A program made the position numbers and the translations under genes. A stretch of 64,000 nucleotides of DNA, from the NCBI GenBank assembly GCA_020633235.1, contig JACKEA010000002.1, positions 496,001 through 560,000 of the forward strand, in the 5' to 3' direction. Positions 1 to 7,542 of the stretch are shown piece after piece (the stretch's first letter is position 1; every line of letters begins with the position of its first letter). This stretch comes from Polyangiaceae bacterium. Its GTDB lineage: Bacteria > Myxococcota_A > Polyangia > Polyangiales > Polyangiaceae. Below the pieces are notes generated by a model. The model was not told the DNA's origin. It saw nothing but the letters and a program-made list of their open reading frames with translations, and did not search any database.

Positions 1-747
1 GAAGCGGCCGGCGAAGGTCGAGCGCGACATGCCCACCTTGTTGGCCAGCGAAGCGACCGTCCAGCTGCTCTCTGGCCGCTGGTGGATGAGGCCGAGGGAG
101 GCGCCGATCTGCGCGTCCGACAGCGCGCGGAGCCAGCCCCGAGTGTCTTGAGGAGTGCTGGCCAGATAGCCACGAACGATCTGAATGAAGAGCACGTCGG
201 CGAGGCGATTGATCACCGTCTCGGCGCCCGGTCGATTGGAAGACGCCTCGCACGCGATGAAGCGCAAGGTCGATTCGAGCCAGTGCACCGCTCGGCCATC
301 TTTGCCGCGGATCAGCACCAGCGGCGGGAGCACGCGCAGGACGGGGTTGTTTCGCGGGTCGTCGAAGCGTACCCGCCCGCTCACCAAGAGCGTGGAGGGA
401 CCGCCGCCCCCCACGCGCAGCACGCCGCCGGAGCAGCGCTGATCCGCCGCGGCGCCCTCGGGCTTGTTGCGCTCGAACAGCTCTTCCATCCCGATGGTGG
501 TGGTACCGTGGGCATCCCGCAGCGCATGGGCGTGACCGTGCGGCAGCGCGAACAGATCCCCCGCCTCCAGCTCCACCGGTTCCCCCTGGCCTTCGACCTC
601 GAGCCAGCAGCGCCCCTGGAGCACCACGTGGAACTTCGGGTCCTCCCCCAAGTTGACCCGAATGCCCCAGGGCGCCGTGGCTTCCACCCGCCCGTAGCAC
701 GCAGCGCTGACCCGCACCGTGTTCAGCACGTCCGTCAAGACGTCCAT
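1..747 (-). CDS. AraC-family transcriptional regulator, cut by window edge
   Basis: The first 249 codons of a regulator whose 3' end lies outside the window. The N-terminal part (about residues 1-150) looks like the Cupin_6 sensor domain of AraC-type regulators, with a short beta-rich stretch and the motif ALPHGHAHAL. The C-terminal part begins the AraC helix-turn-helix; the segment VGMSRSTFAGRF just inside the window edge is the typical recognition-helix region. The ATG at 745-747 is followed by an uninterrupted frame to base 1. It is divergent from the lysyl-oxidase-like gene at 1269, which makes that gene a possible target, although nothing proves this. The ligand cannot be inferred. Confidence 0.85.
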   Translation of the reverse strand, partial: MDVLTDVLNTVRVSAACYGRVEATAPWGIRVNLGEDPKFHVVLQGRCWLEVEGQGEPVELEAGDLFALPHGHAHALRDAHGTTTIGMEELFERNKPEGAAADQRCSGGVLRVGGGGPSTLLVSGRVRFDDPRNNPVLRVLPPLVLIRGKDGRAVHWLESTLRFIACEASSNRPGAETVINRLADVLFIQIVRGYLASTPQDTRGWLRALSDAQIGASLGLIHQRPESSWTVASLANKVGMSRSTFAGRF

Positions 748-1122
748 GTATGACAGCCTCCCACCAAAGGGTTCGTACTAACGGGCAAGATGCATAGAGC
801 AGAACATGCTGACCGTCCAGTCAGCCCCAACAATCGGGGAAAATTACACCACCGGCTCGGATGGCGAATGTCCCTCGCCGCCGGTCGAGGGCCGGCCGGG
901 GTGGACGGGCAGGACCGCGGTGGACGGGGCGGGGCCCGAGTTGACCGGCGGCTCCGAGGGGGGCGCTGGTGACGTTGCGCGGACGAACGTCTCCTGCGTC
1001 GTGAAGGGCACGTGGGGAGTGCGCGACGGGGGAGTGCGCGACGGATGAACGTGCCCGCGCGGGGTGGAGTGACGACTTGCGCGAACTTTTTTTCGTGCAT
1101 GCGCGACGACGCGTGAGCGCGA

Positions 1123-1144
1123 GGTTCCGCGCCGCAGCGACAAA
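1123..1144 (+). repeat. Dispersed GC-rich repeat, GCAGCGACAAA variant
   Basis: GGTTCCGCGCCGCAGCGACA followed by AA. This is one copy of the family described in the findings (core TCGCGCCGNACCAACAAA). It belongs to the subgroup with GCAGCGACAAA in place of GNACCAACAAA, shared with the copies at 28744 and 53259. Confidence 0.7.
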
Positions 1145-1225
1145 CCCCGAAAAAAGAAAGTGGAGTGCGAGTACCGCGATGTAGGGGCCGCTCGCATCGC
1201 CCCGTGAGGTGATTGAAGGCAAACA

Positions 1226-1237
1226 TGACAATCGTCA
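1226..1237. promoter_or_regulatory. Small palindrome upstream of the lysyl-oxidase-like gene
   Basis: TGACAATCGTCA has perfect TGAC/GTCA arms around a 4-base centre and lies 32 bases upstream of the start codon at 1269. It resembles the twin operator sites at 19884-19923 in the same window. It may be a regulator site, but a sequence this short could occur by chance. Confidence 0.25.
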
Positions 1238-1268
1238 ATCTGTGAAGTCATTATCGGAGGTTGGGCGA

Positions 1269-2690
1269 ATGAGAGCTGCGCTGGTCGTTTCGGGGTTGGT
1301 TGGATTGACGCTACTGGGATGTGGGGGGAGTGACGGAACGACGGAGCAGACGAGCACCAGCTCGGCGGCCGTGTCGGGTTCGAACGTGCTCCACAGCCTG
1401 TGGAAGCCGGTGCTGTGGACCGGCAGTGTGGGGCCCGAAGACGCGCCGGGCCCCGGGGCTCCTCCGGAGTGCGGTCCGGGGGTGAACTGCGAGAGCTTCC
1501 AGCTGAAGGTGAAGCTGCCCCACGGCGCCTTCAAGAACAAGAACCGCCCCGGCGGCGTGCAGGTGGCACTGCGCTGGTTCGGCGACCCCGGGCCCCATCA
1601 GCTCCCCCCCGACGTGCCCGGCTGCTGCGGCGAGTTCGATACCCTGAACCTCTATGTCTACAAGGACGGTGTGCTGCGTGGGAAGAGCGAGGGCGTGATC
1701 GCGACCTCGCAGTCGCTGTGGATCGAGGCGCCCGAAAACGGGACCTACACCGTGTGGATCGCCACCGACCCGACCTTCAACGTGAACCCCAGCGTGAGCT
1801 ACGAAGCCTTGGCGGAGGTCGAGTACAAGCCGAAGGTCCATCCGGTGCGACCGCTGCTGCCCAACTTGCAGTTCCGCTCGGCCCGTACGGTGACCTTCGA
1901 CACCCCCTCCTTCCCGTTGTTCGAGCCCGAGCCCCCACCGGGAGAAAGCTGCTTCGACAGCGAGAAGGCGGAAGAGGGCGCGCAGGAGTGTCTACGCTTC
2001 GATCAGGTGATCGCCAATGGCGGTCAGGGCCCGGCGGAGCTTCAGTTCGCAATCCCCAGCGGTCCGAACCCCCCGAGCAATGGTGATGTGACGCAGCGCG
2101 TGTACGACAGCGCCGGAGGTCACGCGGATCAAGACGGCGGCACCTGGGAGTTCCACGACGTGCACCAGCACTACCACTACACGAGCTTCGCCGAGGCGGC
2201 CCTGTGGCGCTCCGACGCGCAGGGCAACCGGTTGGACACCGTTCCGGTGCGCACCAGCAACAAGGTGAGCTTCTGCATGGTGGACGTGGAGATCGACAAG
2301 TGGGCGGAGAAGGGCGACGCGCCCCGCACCTACAACGCCCCTGATTGCCTATTTCCGCAGTACAGCGATGGCACCTTCGACTACCTGATCCAAGGCATCA
2401 GCGCGGGTTGGGCCGACATCTACGAGTGGTACCTCCCCGATCAGTACATCGAGGTCAGCGGCGTGCCGGACGGCTACTACGTGCTCGAGAGCTGCGCGGA
2501 TCCGGACAACACCATCGACGAGGCGAGCGAGACCGACAACTGCGCCGCCAACCTGATCCAGCTCACCAACATGGGCACGCCCCAGCGGCACTCGGAAAAC
2601 CTCGGCGTGGTGCAGGCGGGGACCTGCAAGCGCCACGGCGGCGGTCACCACGGCGGCCACCACGGCGGCCACCACGGCGGCCACCACTGA
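1269..2690 (+). CDS. Lysyl-oxidase-like copper lipoprotein with His-rich tail
   Basis: A predicted secreted lipoprotein of 473 residues. The start at 1269 has GGAGG 8 bases upstream; the signal peptide ends in LLGC (Cys 18). The middle carries the lysyl oxidase copper site: WEFHDVHQHYH at about 293-303 corresponds to the WEWHSCHQHYH motif of animal enzymes. The residues that form the lysyl-tyrosyl quinone cofactor also appear conserved by eye: Lys in SNKVSFC (about 332) and Tyr in ADIYEWY (about 385). Lysyl oxidases deaminate peptidyl lysine oxidatively; here the substrate is unknown. The protein ends in a run of HGGH repeats (DNA about 2633-2687, 12-base unit), probably a metal-binding tail. 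The stop codon abuts the stop of the convergent Omp85 gene with no bases between. Confidence 0.85.
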   Translation: MRAALVVSGLVGLTLLGCGGSDGTTEQTSTSSAAVSGSNVLHSLWKPVLWTGSVGPEDAPGPGAPPECGPGVNCESFQLKVKLPHGAFKNKNRPGGVQVALRWFGDPGPHQLPPDVPGCCGEFDTLNLYVYKDGVLRGKSEGVIATSQSLWIEAPENGTYTVWIATDPTFNVNPSVSYEALAEVEYKPKVHPVRPLLPNLQFRSARTVTFDTPSFPLFEPEPPPGESCFDSEKAEEGAQECLRFDQVIANGGQGPAELQFAIPSGPNPPSNGDVTQRVYDSAGGHADQDGGTWEFHDVHQHYHYTSFAEAALWRSDAQGNRLDTVPVRTSNKVSFCMVDVEIDKWAEKGDAPRTYNAPDCLFPQYSDGTFDYLIQGISAGWADIYEWYLPDQYIEVSGVPDGYYVLESCADPDNTIDEASETDNCAANLIQLTNMGTPQRHSENLGVVQAGTCKRHGGGHHGGHHGGHHGGHH

Positions 2691-4457
2691 TCAGTCGGCG
2701 AGATCGCTCGATAGCGTCGGGGGGGACGCCGTCGGCATGCCGAAGGCCTGGCCGAAGGTGACGAACAGCGAACCGGGCAACGTTCGATAGCCACCGCCCA
2801 GCGGGAAGCCCCAGTCGGCCCGGAACACGATGCGATTGGCCTGCGGGAAGAGCGCGCGGATGCCAAAGCCGACGGAGTGCTTGACGCGCAATGTCTCGAA
2901 GCCGTCGAAGGCATCGCCCACGTCGTAGAAGGCCGCGGCGCCGAGCTGGGACGACAGCACCTCCAGGGGGCGCGAGCGGTACTCGAGGTTGCTCGCCACC
3001 ACGTCCTTGCCGATGAACGCCTCCGGCGGGTAGCCCCGGAGACGCGTGCTGCCTCCGATGGTGAAGAGCTCGTTGTAGTAGTTGCGGTAGCGGTCGAGGA
3101 GCAGGCCGTCGTACACCAGCCGGCCAAAACCGAGCCGTGGCGTCACCACTCGCGTGTTCACCTCGAACAACCCATCCGTGCCTTCCGGGGTGGAGAGCTC
3201 GAGGGTGTTGCTCACGATCGCCCGCGCCAGGCCGTCCCCCAAAGGCGCGGTGTAACCGGCGGAGACGAAGCTCCCGAGCAGATTGCGGGTGGCGCCCACG
3301 TCCTTGCTGGCAGGATAGGCACGCAGCACGATTTCGTGACCCAGGCGGAAGTCTTCCTGCAGCCCCAGCGTCTCGAAGTCGAGCACGCGATGGTAGTCCG
3401 AAGTGTAGGAGCGATACTGCACCAGAGGGCTCACCCGCGTGTCGCGCACGGGCAGCTGAGTGCGAACGAACTCGCGGGCCGCGCCGGGATCCACGCCGGA
3501 GAGGTTCTTCGCCCGCGCGAAGCGGCGATCCGCCTCGACGCCGACGGAGACGTCGTTCTTGTAGCGACGGCCGAACGAGCGCGTGAGCAGGTAGGCCCCG
3601 TAGTAGCGCTCGGAGTCGTACTCATAGGGGATCTGGTCGTCGACAGCAGTGATCTCGGCGTCGTAGGTGCGCTCCGTGTCCCCGATGAAGCTGCGGAAGA
3701 TCTCCTGCCGCCAGCTCACCAGCGCTTTCCATGACCACTCCGTTTCGGCGGAGAATAGCGGCTGACCATAGGAGAAGGTGCCGAAGGAGCCCTCCGGATC
3801 CCCCGTGCTGCGATTGAAGATCACGTTGCCGCTGATGGTGCCCTGGATGCGACTGCCGGCGACGCGACGGTCGATGAACTGCGCGCCCAAGGAGTAAGTG
3901 GCAGGCTCCAGCACGAACAAGCCGCCGACCATGGTGTGGGTGCCGAGCACGTTCTCCTCGGCGGGCTGTAGCAGGAGGCGCGTGAGCTTCCCGTCCACAT
4001 ACTGGAAATCCGTGTTGAGGCGCAGGCTCCAGACGTCTTTGGTGATCACCAGCACGCGCACGCTGCTGTCGTCCGAGCCGACCAACGGAACCACCAGCAC
4101 CAGGGACAGCTGGCGGAGGCCCCGGAGGTTCCGCGCGGACTCCTCGACTCGGCGTCGGTCGTAGCGCTGTCCGGACTTGAAGAGCAGCTCGCGGCGGATG
4201 ATCCAGGGGCGCGAGGTGATGTGGAACACGTTGAAGAACCCGGGGATCGGATCGCGCTTCTCGATCACGTCCAGGGTGACGATCTCGACGCTTTCGATGC
4301 GCTTTCCATCGGGACTCTCGTCGATGCGGGCCCCCAGTCGACCGACGGCGTCGTCGATGGTCTCCTGCTCGTAGTCGGAATAGCTCGCGTCCTCCGCCCG
4401 GGCAGGCGCCGTCAGGACGAGGAGCGCGAGGGCCGCGGTCAGCGCCAGTCGTCTCAC
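2691..4457 (-). CDS. Omp85/TamA-like outer-membrane beta-barrel protein
   Basis: 588 residues with a signal peptide ending at about ARAED. Residues about 60-150 look like POTRA material (RPWIIRRELLFKSGQRYD followed by a leucine/arginine-rich helix and a strand). The rest is a beta-barrel rich in alternating hydrophobic strands. The motif LRGYPPE (about 473-479) matches the V/L-RG-F/Y loop-6 signature of Omp85 proteins. With a single POTRA-like region it is closer to TamA or surface-antigen D15 proteins than to BamA, which has five. It starts with GTG at 4457, whose GTGA overlaps the TGA of the upstream hydrolase gene, so the two are probably translationally coupled. Likely role: insertion or secretion of a protein or lipid at the outer membrane; the exact client is unknown. 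Confidence 0.8.
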   Translation of the reverse strand: MRRLALTAALALLVLTAPARAEDASYSDYEQETIDDAVGRLGARIDESPDGKRIESVEIVTLDVIEKRDPIPGFFNVFHITSRPWIIRRELLFKSGQRYDRRRVEESARNLRGLRQLSLVLVVPLVGSDDSSVRVLVITKDVWSLRLNTDFQYVDGKLTRLLLQPAEENVLGTHTMVGGLFVLEPATYSLGAQFIDRRVAGSRIQGTISGNVIFNRSTGDPEGSFGTFSYGQPLFSAETEWSWKALVSWRQEIFRSFIGDTERTYDAEITAVDDQIPYEYDSERYYGAYLLTRSFGRRYKNDVSVGVEADRRFARAKNLSGVDPGAAREFVRTQLPVRDTRVSPLVQYRSYTSDYHRVLDFETLGLQEDFRLGHEIVLRAYPASKDVGATRNLLGSFVSAGYTAPLGDGLARAIVSNTLELSTPEGTDGLFEVNTRVVTPRLGFGRLVYDGLLLDRYRNYYNELFTIGGSTRLRGYPPEAFIGKDVVASNLEYRSRPLEVLSSQLGAAAFYDVGDAFDGFETLRVKHSVGFGIRALFPQANRIVFRADWGFPLGGGYRTLPGSLFVTFGQAFGMPTASPPTLSSDLAD

Positions 4458-5524
4458 TCGCCGTCACCGAGGAAGCGCAAGGTCGGCTCGAACACCTCGT
4501 CGCGCACGTGAGTCCCGATGGCCAAGTCGCCGTGGCCGTAGTCCGCCCTGGCGCCGTTGTCGCGACCCAGGAGCACGAATTGCTTCTTGGGTGCCCCCCA
4601 GGCGTCGTAGGCCGCGCGCACCGAATCCGGTGGCGCCAGACGATCCGCCGCGCCCGCGAAGAACAGCACCGGGACCTGCACCCGAGCGAGGCCGTCGAGC
4701 ACGGGGCGGCCGGCCACGGTGAAGGCGCCGCCGGCCACCGCCCACCCGGCAAAGTCCATGTTCAGGGGTCCCGGCACGTCCGCCACCAGGTTGACCATGC
4801 TGAGCTTGGCGATGCCGGGCGGGACGTTGTCCGGATTCATGATGATGCGGTGCAAGGGCGTGACGAACCACTCGGAGGCGAAGGCCGTGAGGCGCGCTGC
4901 CAAGCTCAGTCGCACGGTGGGCACCCAGGCGGCAGGAAAGCGGGCGATCCAGCGGGGCAGCAGCAGGCGCGTGGGCGCCCGGATGATGGCCGGGGAGCCG
5001 ATGATCACCACCCGGCGGATCAGCTCCGCCGGCAGGCTCTGGGCGATGGCCGCGTACAGCAGCATGCCGCCCATGCTGAAGCCGACGTAGTCGAGCTGGG
5101 CGTGTCCGGTGAGCTCCAGCACCCGCCGCACGCCGACCGGAAGATCGTGCTCCAGCATCTTCTCGAAGCGCACGTGACGCGCGCCGCGCACGCCACTGCG
5201 GAGCGTGAGCAGCCACACGTCCCGCCCCTGCTCCGCCAGATAGCGCGCGAGGGAACGATCCGGCGCCAGATCTTGATTGCGGTGGTTGGCGCCCACGCCA
5301 TGCACCAGCAACACCGGCGGCAGCTCGCTGCCCCCGCCTCCCGGCACGCGACGGAGCTCGATGCGGCTGCCATCCTCGGTCTCGATGCGCTCCTCGAGCA
5401 CGTAGGGCATGGCGCGACCGAGCCGGCGTTCCCAGAAACGAAGGTGCGCCCAGGTGGCAATCAGGACGACGACGATCGCGAGGACGACCCACGCTGCCCA
5501 GGTGGATGGCTCGGACCAGCTCAT
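4454..5524 (-). CDS. Membrane-anchored alpha/beta hydrolase
   Basis: 356 residues with one N-terminal membrane helix (about 9-27) followed by an alpha/beta-hydrolase domain. The oxyanion region is LLVHGVGANH (about 72-81), the nucleophile elbow is GFSMGG (Ser 150), and the likely acid and base are Asp 294 (GAADRLAPP) and His 331 (YGHGDLAIG). The fold resembles lipase/poly-hydroxyalkanoate-synthase-type hydrolases; the substrate is not evident. An ATG at 5569 in the same frame would give 15 more residues, but 5524 leaves the helix right at the N-terminus. The next gene overlaps by 4 bases, which suggests a shared envelope function with the Omp85 protein. Confidence 0.75.
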   Translation of the reverse strand: MSWSEPSTWAAWVVLAIVVVLIATWAHLRFWERRLGRAMPYVLEERIETEDGSRIELRRVPGGGGSELPPVLLVHGVGANHRNQDLAPDRSLARYLAEQGRDVWLLTLRSGVRGARHVRFEKMLEHDLPVGVRRVLELTGHAQLDYVGFSMGGMLLYAAIAQSLPAELIRRVVIIGSPAIIRAPTRLLLPRWIARFPAAWVPTVRLSLAARLTAFASEWFVTPLHRIIMNPDNVPPGIAKLSMVNLVADVPGPLNMDFAGWAVAGGAFTVAGRPVLDGLARVQVPVLFFAGAADRLAPPDSVRAAYDAWGAPKKQFVLLGRDNGARADYGHGDLAIGTHVRDEVFEPTLRFLGDGE

Positions 5525-5581
5525 GCCGGGCCCAAAGTAACCACATTTCGAAGGGCTCGGGCGTGCCATGATGGGCCCACC

Positions 5582-6130
5582 ATGGACGGGTCTCGGAGCA
5601 CCACCAGCCTCGCCATCCTGGCGGGCGCCGTGCTCGGCGCTCTGGCGGCGATCCTGGGCCCCAGTCCACCGCCCACGCCCACTTCGGCGAGCGCCCGGCC
5701 GTTCCAGCCCGTGAGCCAGGTCGCGGCGCCGCGCACCACCAGCGCGGGACCGACGGAAACGGCGGCCACGGTCACCCTCCCGCCGCCGCCCCCGCCGGCG
5801 CCCAGCGCCCCGCCGGCGATGAGCAAGGACGCGATCGAGACGGCGGCCCTCGGCTGCGCCCGGGGCGACGGCGCCGCCTGCCTGCGCGCTGCAACAGGTC
5901 GCGCGCAGAGCGGCGCCGACGATCGAGCCGAGCTCTTGCGCAAGCTGGCCGTGCAGCGCTTCGCCGCGGACTGTCAATCGCGCAAGCCGGAAGCCTGCTC
6001 CGAGCTGGCGCGGCTCTATCGCGACGGCGTGGGCGTGAGCGCGAGCACGACGACGGCCGACGCCCTCGACGAGCGCGTTCGCAGCTTGTGCCGCGCTCGG
6101 CCGAGCGACTTCTGCAAGTCCGTCGATTGA
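5582..6130 (+). CDS. Secreted or membrane-anchored Cys-containing Sel1-like protein
   Basis: 182 residues, ATG at 5582, divergent from the hydrolase gene. An N-terminal helix (about 9-24) is followed by a long Pro/Thr/Ser-rich linker including PPPPPPAPSAPPA. The C-terminal half has paired cysteines (GCARGDGAACL, DCQSRKPEACSELARLYRDG, LCRARPSDFC). The ACSELARLYRDGVGV segment resembles Sel1/TPR-like repeats in which cysteines brace the helices. Function unknown; probably a periplasmic protein-interaction module. Its stop is one base from that of the convergent thioredoxin-fold gene. Confidence 0.6.
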   Translation: MDGSRSTTSLAILAGAVLGALAAILGPSPPPTPTSASARPFQPVSQVAAPRTTSAGPTETAATVTLPPPPPPAPSAPPAMSKDAIETAALGCARGDGAACLRAATGRAQSGADDRAELLRKLAVQRFAADCQSRKPEACSELARLYRDGVGVSASTTTADALDERVRSLCRARPSDFCKSVD

Positions 6131-6131
6131 G

Positions 6132-6674
6132 TCACGCCGTTACCAGCTCGACGAGCTGCCACTCCGACGTGGGGCCCGTACGGCGCACCACGCCGTCGAC
6201 GCGAATCGTCGGCACCGCGCGCACGTCGCCGAAGAGGCCAAGATCCGCCCGCGCGATCACGACGTCCACCCGCGGGCCGGCGCACGCGATGCGAAGCGCC
6301 GCCGCCGCCACCGACGGACAGTACGGGCACTGACTGCTGACGCCCACGCCGAGGGCGACGGATCGCGTGAGCTCCGCCAGCCGCCCGGGCGTCGCCGGCG
6401 TGTCGTAGTCTACCTCGCGAGTGGCGAGCGCCCTGAGCAGCTCGACGAAGGGCTCGAGCTGGCGACCGGCGACGGGTCCCCAGAACGTGATCTCGCCGTG
6501 AGGGAATGCGCCGCTCACCCGCAGCCGTTCGTCCTCGGCAACCACGTGAGTGCGCCTGAGCCAGGGCGCGAGGCGCGCCAGCCGATCGAGCACCGGCGAC
6601 GGTTCGGGGCTCCGCTCCACGAGCTCCACCGGGGAGCCGTCCACCGCGAGATATTGCTGCACGGGTACCGCCAC
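6132..6674 (-). CDS. Thioredoxin-fold protein with CPYC active site
   Basis: 180 residues without a signal peptide, so probably cytoplasmic. The C-terminal half carries QCPYCPSVAAAA (Cys 116, Cys 119) and a cis-proline region AVPTIRVDG (Pro 155), the layout of a glutaredoxin or thioredoxin. The N-terminal half (about 15-90) looks like a second, inactive thioredoxin fold, as in the N-terminal domain of AhpF and in protein-disulfide oxidoreductases. It likely reduces a partner disulfide, but no partner gene is adjacent. It has ordinary cysteines, unlike the two predicted selenoproteins 20 kb away. Confidence 0.7.
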   Translation of the reverse strand: MAVPVQQYLAVDGSPVELVERSPEPSPVLDRLARLAPWLRRTHVVAEDERLRVSGAFPHGEITFWGPVAGRQLEPFVELLRALATREVDYDTPATPGRLAELTRSVALGVGVSSQCPYCPSVAAAALRIACAGPRVDVVIARADLGLFGDVRAVPTIRVDGVVRRTGPTSEWQLVELVTA

Positions 6675-6727
6675 GTGGCCAGTGTACGGGGTTGCGCTCG
6701 CGCGGAGACGGACCGAAATAGGTGCAC

Positions 6728-7417
6728 ATGCGAATCGTCGTCACCGGGGCCAATCGGGGGATCGGACTGGAGCTCACGCGGCAGCTCCTGGAGCGCGGGG
6801 ACGAGGTCGTCGCCAGCGCGCGGGATCCGAAGCACGCCGAGAGCCTGAAGGCGCTCTCGCAGCGCTTCGGAGATCGCCTGTGGCACGTGGCGCTGGACGT
6901 CGCCAGCGACGACAGCGCCGCGGCGCTCCCCGAGGCCTTGCCGCCCGGCCCCGTGGACGCCCTCATCAACAACGCCGGCGTGATCGGCAAGATGACGTCC
7001 CTCGAAGACCTCGACTTCGACGACGCGCTCCGCACCTACCAGACCAATGCCCTGGGCGCCCTGCGCGTCACCCGCGCGCTCCTCGACCGACTGCGCCAAG
7101 GCACCGGCAAGCGCATCCTGAATCTGTCCACCGGCATGGGCTCCATCGCCGACAACGGCAGCGGCGGCGCCTGGGCTTATCGCATGAGCAAGGCCGCCCT
7201 CAACATGGCCACCAAGAACCTGTCCCACGCGCTGCGATCGGACGGCATCGCGGTGGTGGGCGTGAACCCGGGTTGGGTCAAGACCGACATGGGCGGCGCC
7301 GGCGCCACCATGGCCGTGGACGAGTCGGCGCGACGTCTGCTCGCCGTCTTCGACTCCATGGATCTGGCAGCGAGCGGCAGCTTCTTGAACCACGACGGAA
7401 CTGCGTATCCGTGGTGA
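6728..7417 (+). CDS. Short-chain dehydrogenase/reductase
   Basis: 229 residues. The nucleotide-binding motif is TGANRGIG (6-13), NNAG is at 81-84, and the catalytic Tyr 151 and Lys 155 lie in YRMSK, with a Ser-rich segment LNLSTGMGS before them. The length and the ending GWVKTDMGG fit small single-domain SDRs of the C-factor/sniffer type. The substrate cannot be read from the sequence. The ATG at 6728 is preferred; a GTG at 6722 is in the same frame. Transcribed alone, with a hairpin-forming repeat directly downstream. Confidence 0.85.
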   Translation: MRIVVTGANRGIGLELTRQLLERGDEVVASARDPKHAESLKALSQRFGDRLWHVALDVASDDSAAALPEALPPGPVDALINNAGVIGKMTSLEDLDFDDALRTYQTNALGALRVTRALLDRLRQGTGKRILNLSTGMGSIADNGSGGAWAYRMSKAALNMATKNLSHALRSDGIAVVGVNPGWVKTDMGGAGATMAVDESARRLLAVFDSMDLAASGSFLNHDGTAYPW

Positions 7418-7418
7418 C

Positions 7419-7495
7419 GCGACGGGCATCGCGCCGGACCAACAAAATCTGCATCCTCCAGAGAGGGTTTGTGGGTGCGGCGCGATACCCGTCGC
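7419..7495. repeat. Inverted pair of dispersed repeats forming a long hairpin
   Basis: Two copies of the dispersed repeat face each other: the left arm is 7419-7446 and the right arm 7468-7495. The arms match at 25 of 28 positions and are separated by 21 bases, so a strong stem-loop is possible. The left arm contains TCGCGCCGGACCAACAAA. It sits 2 bases after the reductase stop and upstream of the DUF58 gene. There is no T-run after the stem, so it is not a classical intrinsic terminator. Confidence 0.75.
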
Positions 7496-7542
7496 GGACC
7501 CTGGTTCCGTTCAGCGGGCGGACCGAATAGCCTCCGGGGCTC

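Larger units (their letters stand above)
748..1268. other. Intergenic region between the AraC and lysyl-oxidase-like genes
   Basis: A 521-base stretch with no convincing gene. Open frames on both strands are GC-rich shadows without recognisable domains. It holds a short direct repeat, GTGCGCGACGG twice at about 1017-1045, one copy of the dispersed CCAACAAA-type repeat (1123-1144), a T-rich run near 1086-1093, and a small TGAC/GTCA palindrome at 1226-1237. A Shine-Dalgarno GGAGG at 1256-1260 belongs to the next gene. Promoters for both divergent genes should lie here, but no clear -35/-10 pair was found. Confidence 0.5.

Noticed and set aside
735..1238. Several overlapping open frames between the AraC and lysyl-oxidase-like genes
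   Set aside because: No recognisable domains, Arg/Pro/Ser-rich composition typical of shadow frames in high-GC DNA, and no consistent start signals.
7419..7495. Integron attC site or intrinsic terminator
   Set aside because: No GTTRRRY/RYYYAAC core pair, no gene cassettes and no integrase. There is no T-run after the stem on either strand.
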